This document shows positions 62,250 through 64,000 of a stretch of 64,000 bases of DNA, in pieces; position 1 is the stretch's first letter, and each line of letters begins with the position of its first letter. The notes beneath the pieces are model-generated. The model did no database searches and was not told where the DNA came from. It saw only the letters and a program-made list of their open reading frames with translations. Location: positions 141,536,001 to 141,600,000 of the forward strand of contig CM059584.1 in the NCBI GenBank assembly GCA_030407085.1, written 5' to 3'. This DNA is from Trichopria drosophilae (taxonomy: Eukaryota > Arthropoda > Insecta > Hymenoptera > Diapriidae). Position numbers and translations under genes: made by a program.

Positions 62250-64000
62250 CTCTAGCCGAATATATCGCGTAGGTGCGCCATCCGTGGGTGTTGCGAATAA
62301 GTCGGCACGCTTTCCTTACGTACTAATGCATCGTAAAGCGTAAAATGCAGTTTTGCAGAGGAGCAGCACCATACCACCTACTTTCGTAACTGGATTGAAT
62401 CGTGCCGGAGATAGGACGAGACGGGGCCGATGTCACGAGACGCGTGGGCCCCGGTGCAATTTACGACTTTCATAACTGCAAGGCGCGCGTGAAGTGACCA
62501 GGAAGAGAGCGAGTCGTGGTTGATTTTCGCAATATCATCCAAGATTATAAAAGTATCCGGAGATGGAAAGAATACGATATTAACTTAACGTTGTACCATC
62601 GGGGGAGTCAATCGCGTTTCCGGATGAATGTTCGATCCTAGATTCCCCTGGAACAATGGGGTACGATAAGTTACCTGCACACGTACACGCAGGCATTTTT
62701 CGTGTCTTATTCATCGATGATTGGCCGTGTGTCGCAAGAGAGAGAGAAAGAGAGACATTCGAGCTTTGCATACTTGGAGTGAAATCTCTCGCCAGGCGCG
62801 CGCAGAGGCCTACTGGATCGATATCGCAATACGACTCGCTGCAGTATTTTCGCATTATTCGAACGGAGATGATTGATCCGCCGTGCATTCTTGATCGCTG
62901 GTTACTTAGACGTCAGCGCAATAACCGCGCACATCCTTTAAGACCAGCTAAGAACTTGTCATCCTCCACCTACTTTGAATCTCGTGGGAAAAGATGCGAC
63001 TTTCTCGTCCAATAATCTTTAAGTCTAGCATCCTCTGGCGAATAGGATTAAAATAATCGAGAGACATCCGGTCATATCTACGCCGGATGAAAAATCAGAT
63101 AGGAAATTCAAGGGCGTGGAAAATAATACGAAAAAGTCACGGAAGAGGGACACTGGGATTGATAAAGAGGAGGAGGAGCACACCCAAGGTCGCATTTACG
63201 TGGTCGCACGTGCTGCCACGAATTGCCGTTGACCCCGCACAATCCTCCGCCTTTTCTCTCCTCTCTCGTATTCATTTCCTCAACTACGTCTCTCTCTTTC
63301 ATCTTCTTTCCGACAGTCACGTTTATTACGTCATTTATCCGAACCACGAGTAGTAAAGTCGCACGTGCGTCATCGACGTAATTGCGTAAGTTTATGTGTT
63401 ACTCTGCGGTGGAGGCGACGAATTTACGACTCGGAAAATGTACACATGACCGGCAAGTAAAAATTTGTACCTGTCCTGCCTGTGTACGTCGCAAAAGGCA
63501 GGGTCGTAGTTTCGATTTGGTTCGGAGATTCCAGGACGACTCATACGCGACTAATTTAGTTCGTTTCTATGATATTTTTAGAAATTTCGCGCCTTTTCAT
63601 TCGTAGTCTCGTTGTCCTGGCTTGAGTCCAAATCGCGTCGGAGACACTCAAAAAGCTCGCGACGCGAAAATTCATAGTTATTCTCGCCGACAGGCCTTTG
63701 ACGTTCTCATCCTCGTGCCATCGTGGTCCAGACGACGCCCGCTTCCGTTTTCTTTTAATCCGGCCTTGTTAGGGGACCCGACCTGGGACATTAGGACCCC
63801 TTTCTAAAAGTAATTTAATATGCGGCCAACAAGAATTATACAAATCAAATGAATACCGGCGGCCATGTTGAGTTTCGTCGCGCCCGGTTTTTTTTCTAAA
63901 AACGCCTTTGTATTACGTTTCGAGTATTGTCCGAGAATCGCGCATGCAAATCTCGAGAGTACAAGGGACGAACGATTTCCTTAGATTAAGAACGAAATTG

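Larger units (their letters stand above)
56857..64000 (+). other. Myc: Myc intron running out of the window, GC-rich, regulatory candidates
   Basis: The intron starts at GTGAGTCGG. A second donor (CAG|GTATTT, exon end 56874) lies 18 bases on, in the same phase. No bHLH-zipper exon was found to 64,000, so the intron exceeds 7.1 kb. It is much richer in G+C and CpG than the left of the window, and frames of up to 143 codons on both strands are chance products of that composition. Notable sites are TGCGCATGCGCG at 58798-58809, TGACGTCA at 58861-58868, and CACGTG at 60021, 63207 and 63362. Intronic enhancers are likely. Confidence 0.6.

Overview
This is a eukaryotic, almost certainly insect, genomic window. 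It is AT-rich, gene-poor, full of degenerate repeats and has GT-AG introns. Only two protein-coding genes can be supported. A mostly AT-rich left part (about 1-51,000) gives way to a GC- and CpG-richer right part (about 51,100-64,000) around a developmental gene. A long AT desert beside a GC-rich gene island fits a hymenopteran or another holometabolous insect, but the sequence does not fix the order.

Left and middle part (1-51,000). This is mostly intergenic sequence with scattered mobile-element debris. The clearest elements are a complete 1,662-bp foldback element at 7839-9500 with a perfect 9-bp target duplication, built from 162-bp units in two unequal inverted arms; a palindromic MITE at 36476-36652; and a TTAA-flanked piggyBac-type non-autonomous element at 49902-50698. 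The last sits inside a satellite-like array with a period near 530 bp (47,200-51,050) that runs up to the GC-rich island. Several dispersed repeat families recur, including a 25-bp repeat with a 121-bp period and families built on GCGTAAAA. Small CpG-richer islands at 5.5-6.1, 16.8-17.2, 30.8-31.1, 33.4-33.9 and 45.3-45.8 kb have no decided function.

The most interesting gene is at 26053-28140: a full-length, two-exon piggyBac-derived gene encoding 596 residues. Its reading frame is intact, and so are its acidic N-terminus, basic stretch and C-terminal cysteine/histidine zinc cluster. All three catalytic aspartates are replaced (Gly278, Gly353, Glu451), and no terminal repeats are evident. 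This is the pattern of a domesticated, catalytically dead transposase kept for binding DNA or chromatin.

Right part (51,100-64,000). A GC-rich island at 51.1-52.2 kb is the probable promoter and 5' untranslated region of the Myc orthologue (diminutive in Drosophila). The Myc exon at 56015-56856 carries Myc box 1, Myc box 2, a polyglutamine tract and an acidic stretch. It ends at a strong donor where the acidic segment before the bHLH-zipper is expected. The bHLH-zipper exon is not in the window, so the following intron is longer than 7.1 kb. That intron is unusually GC-rich and probably holds regulatory DNA. No tRNA, rRNA or CRISPR array was found.
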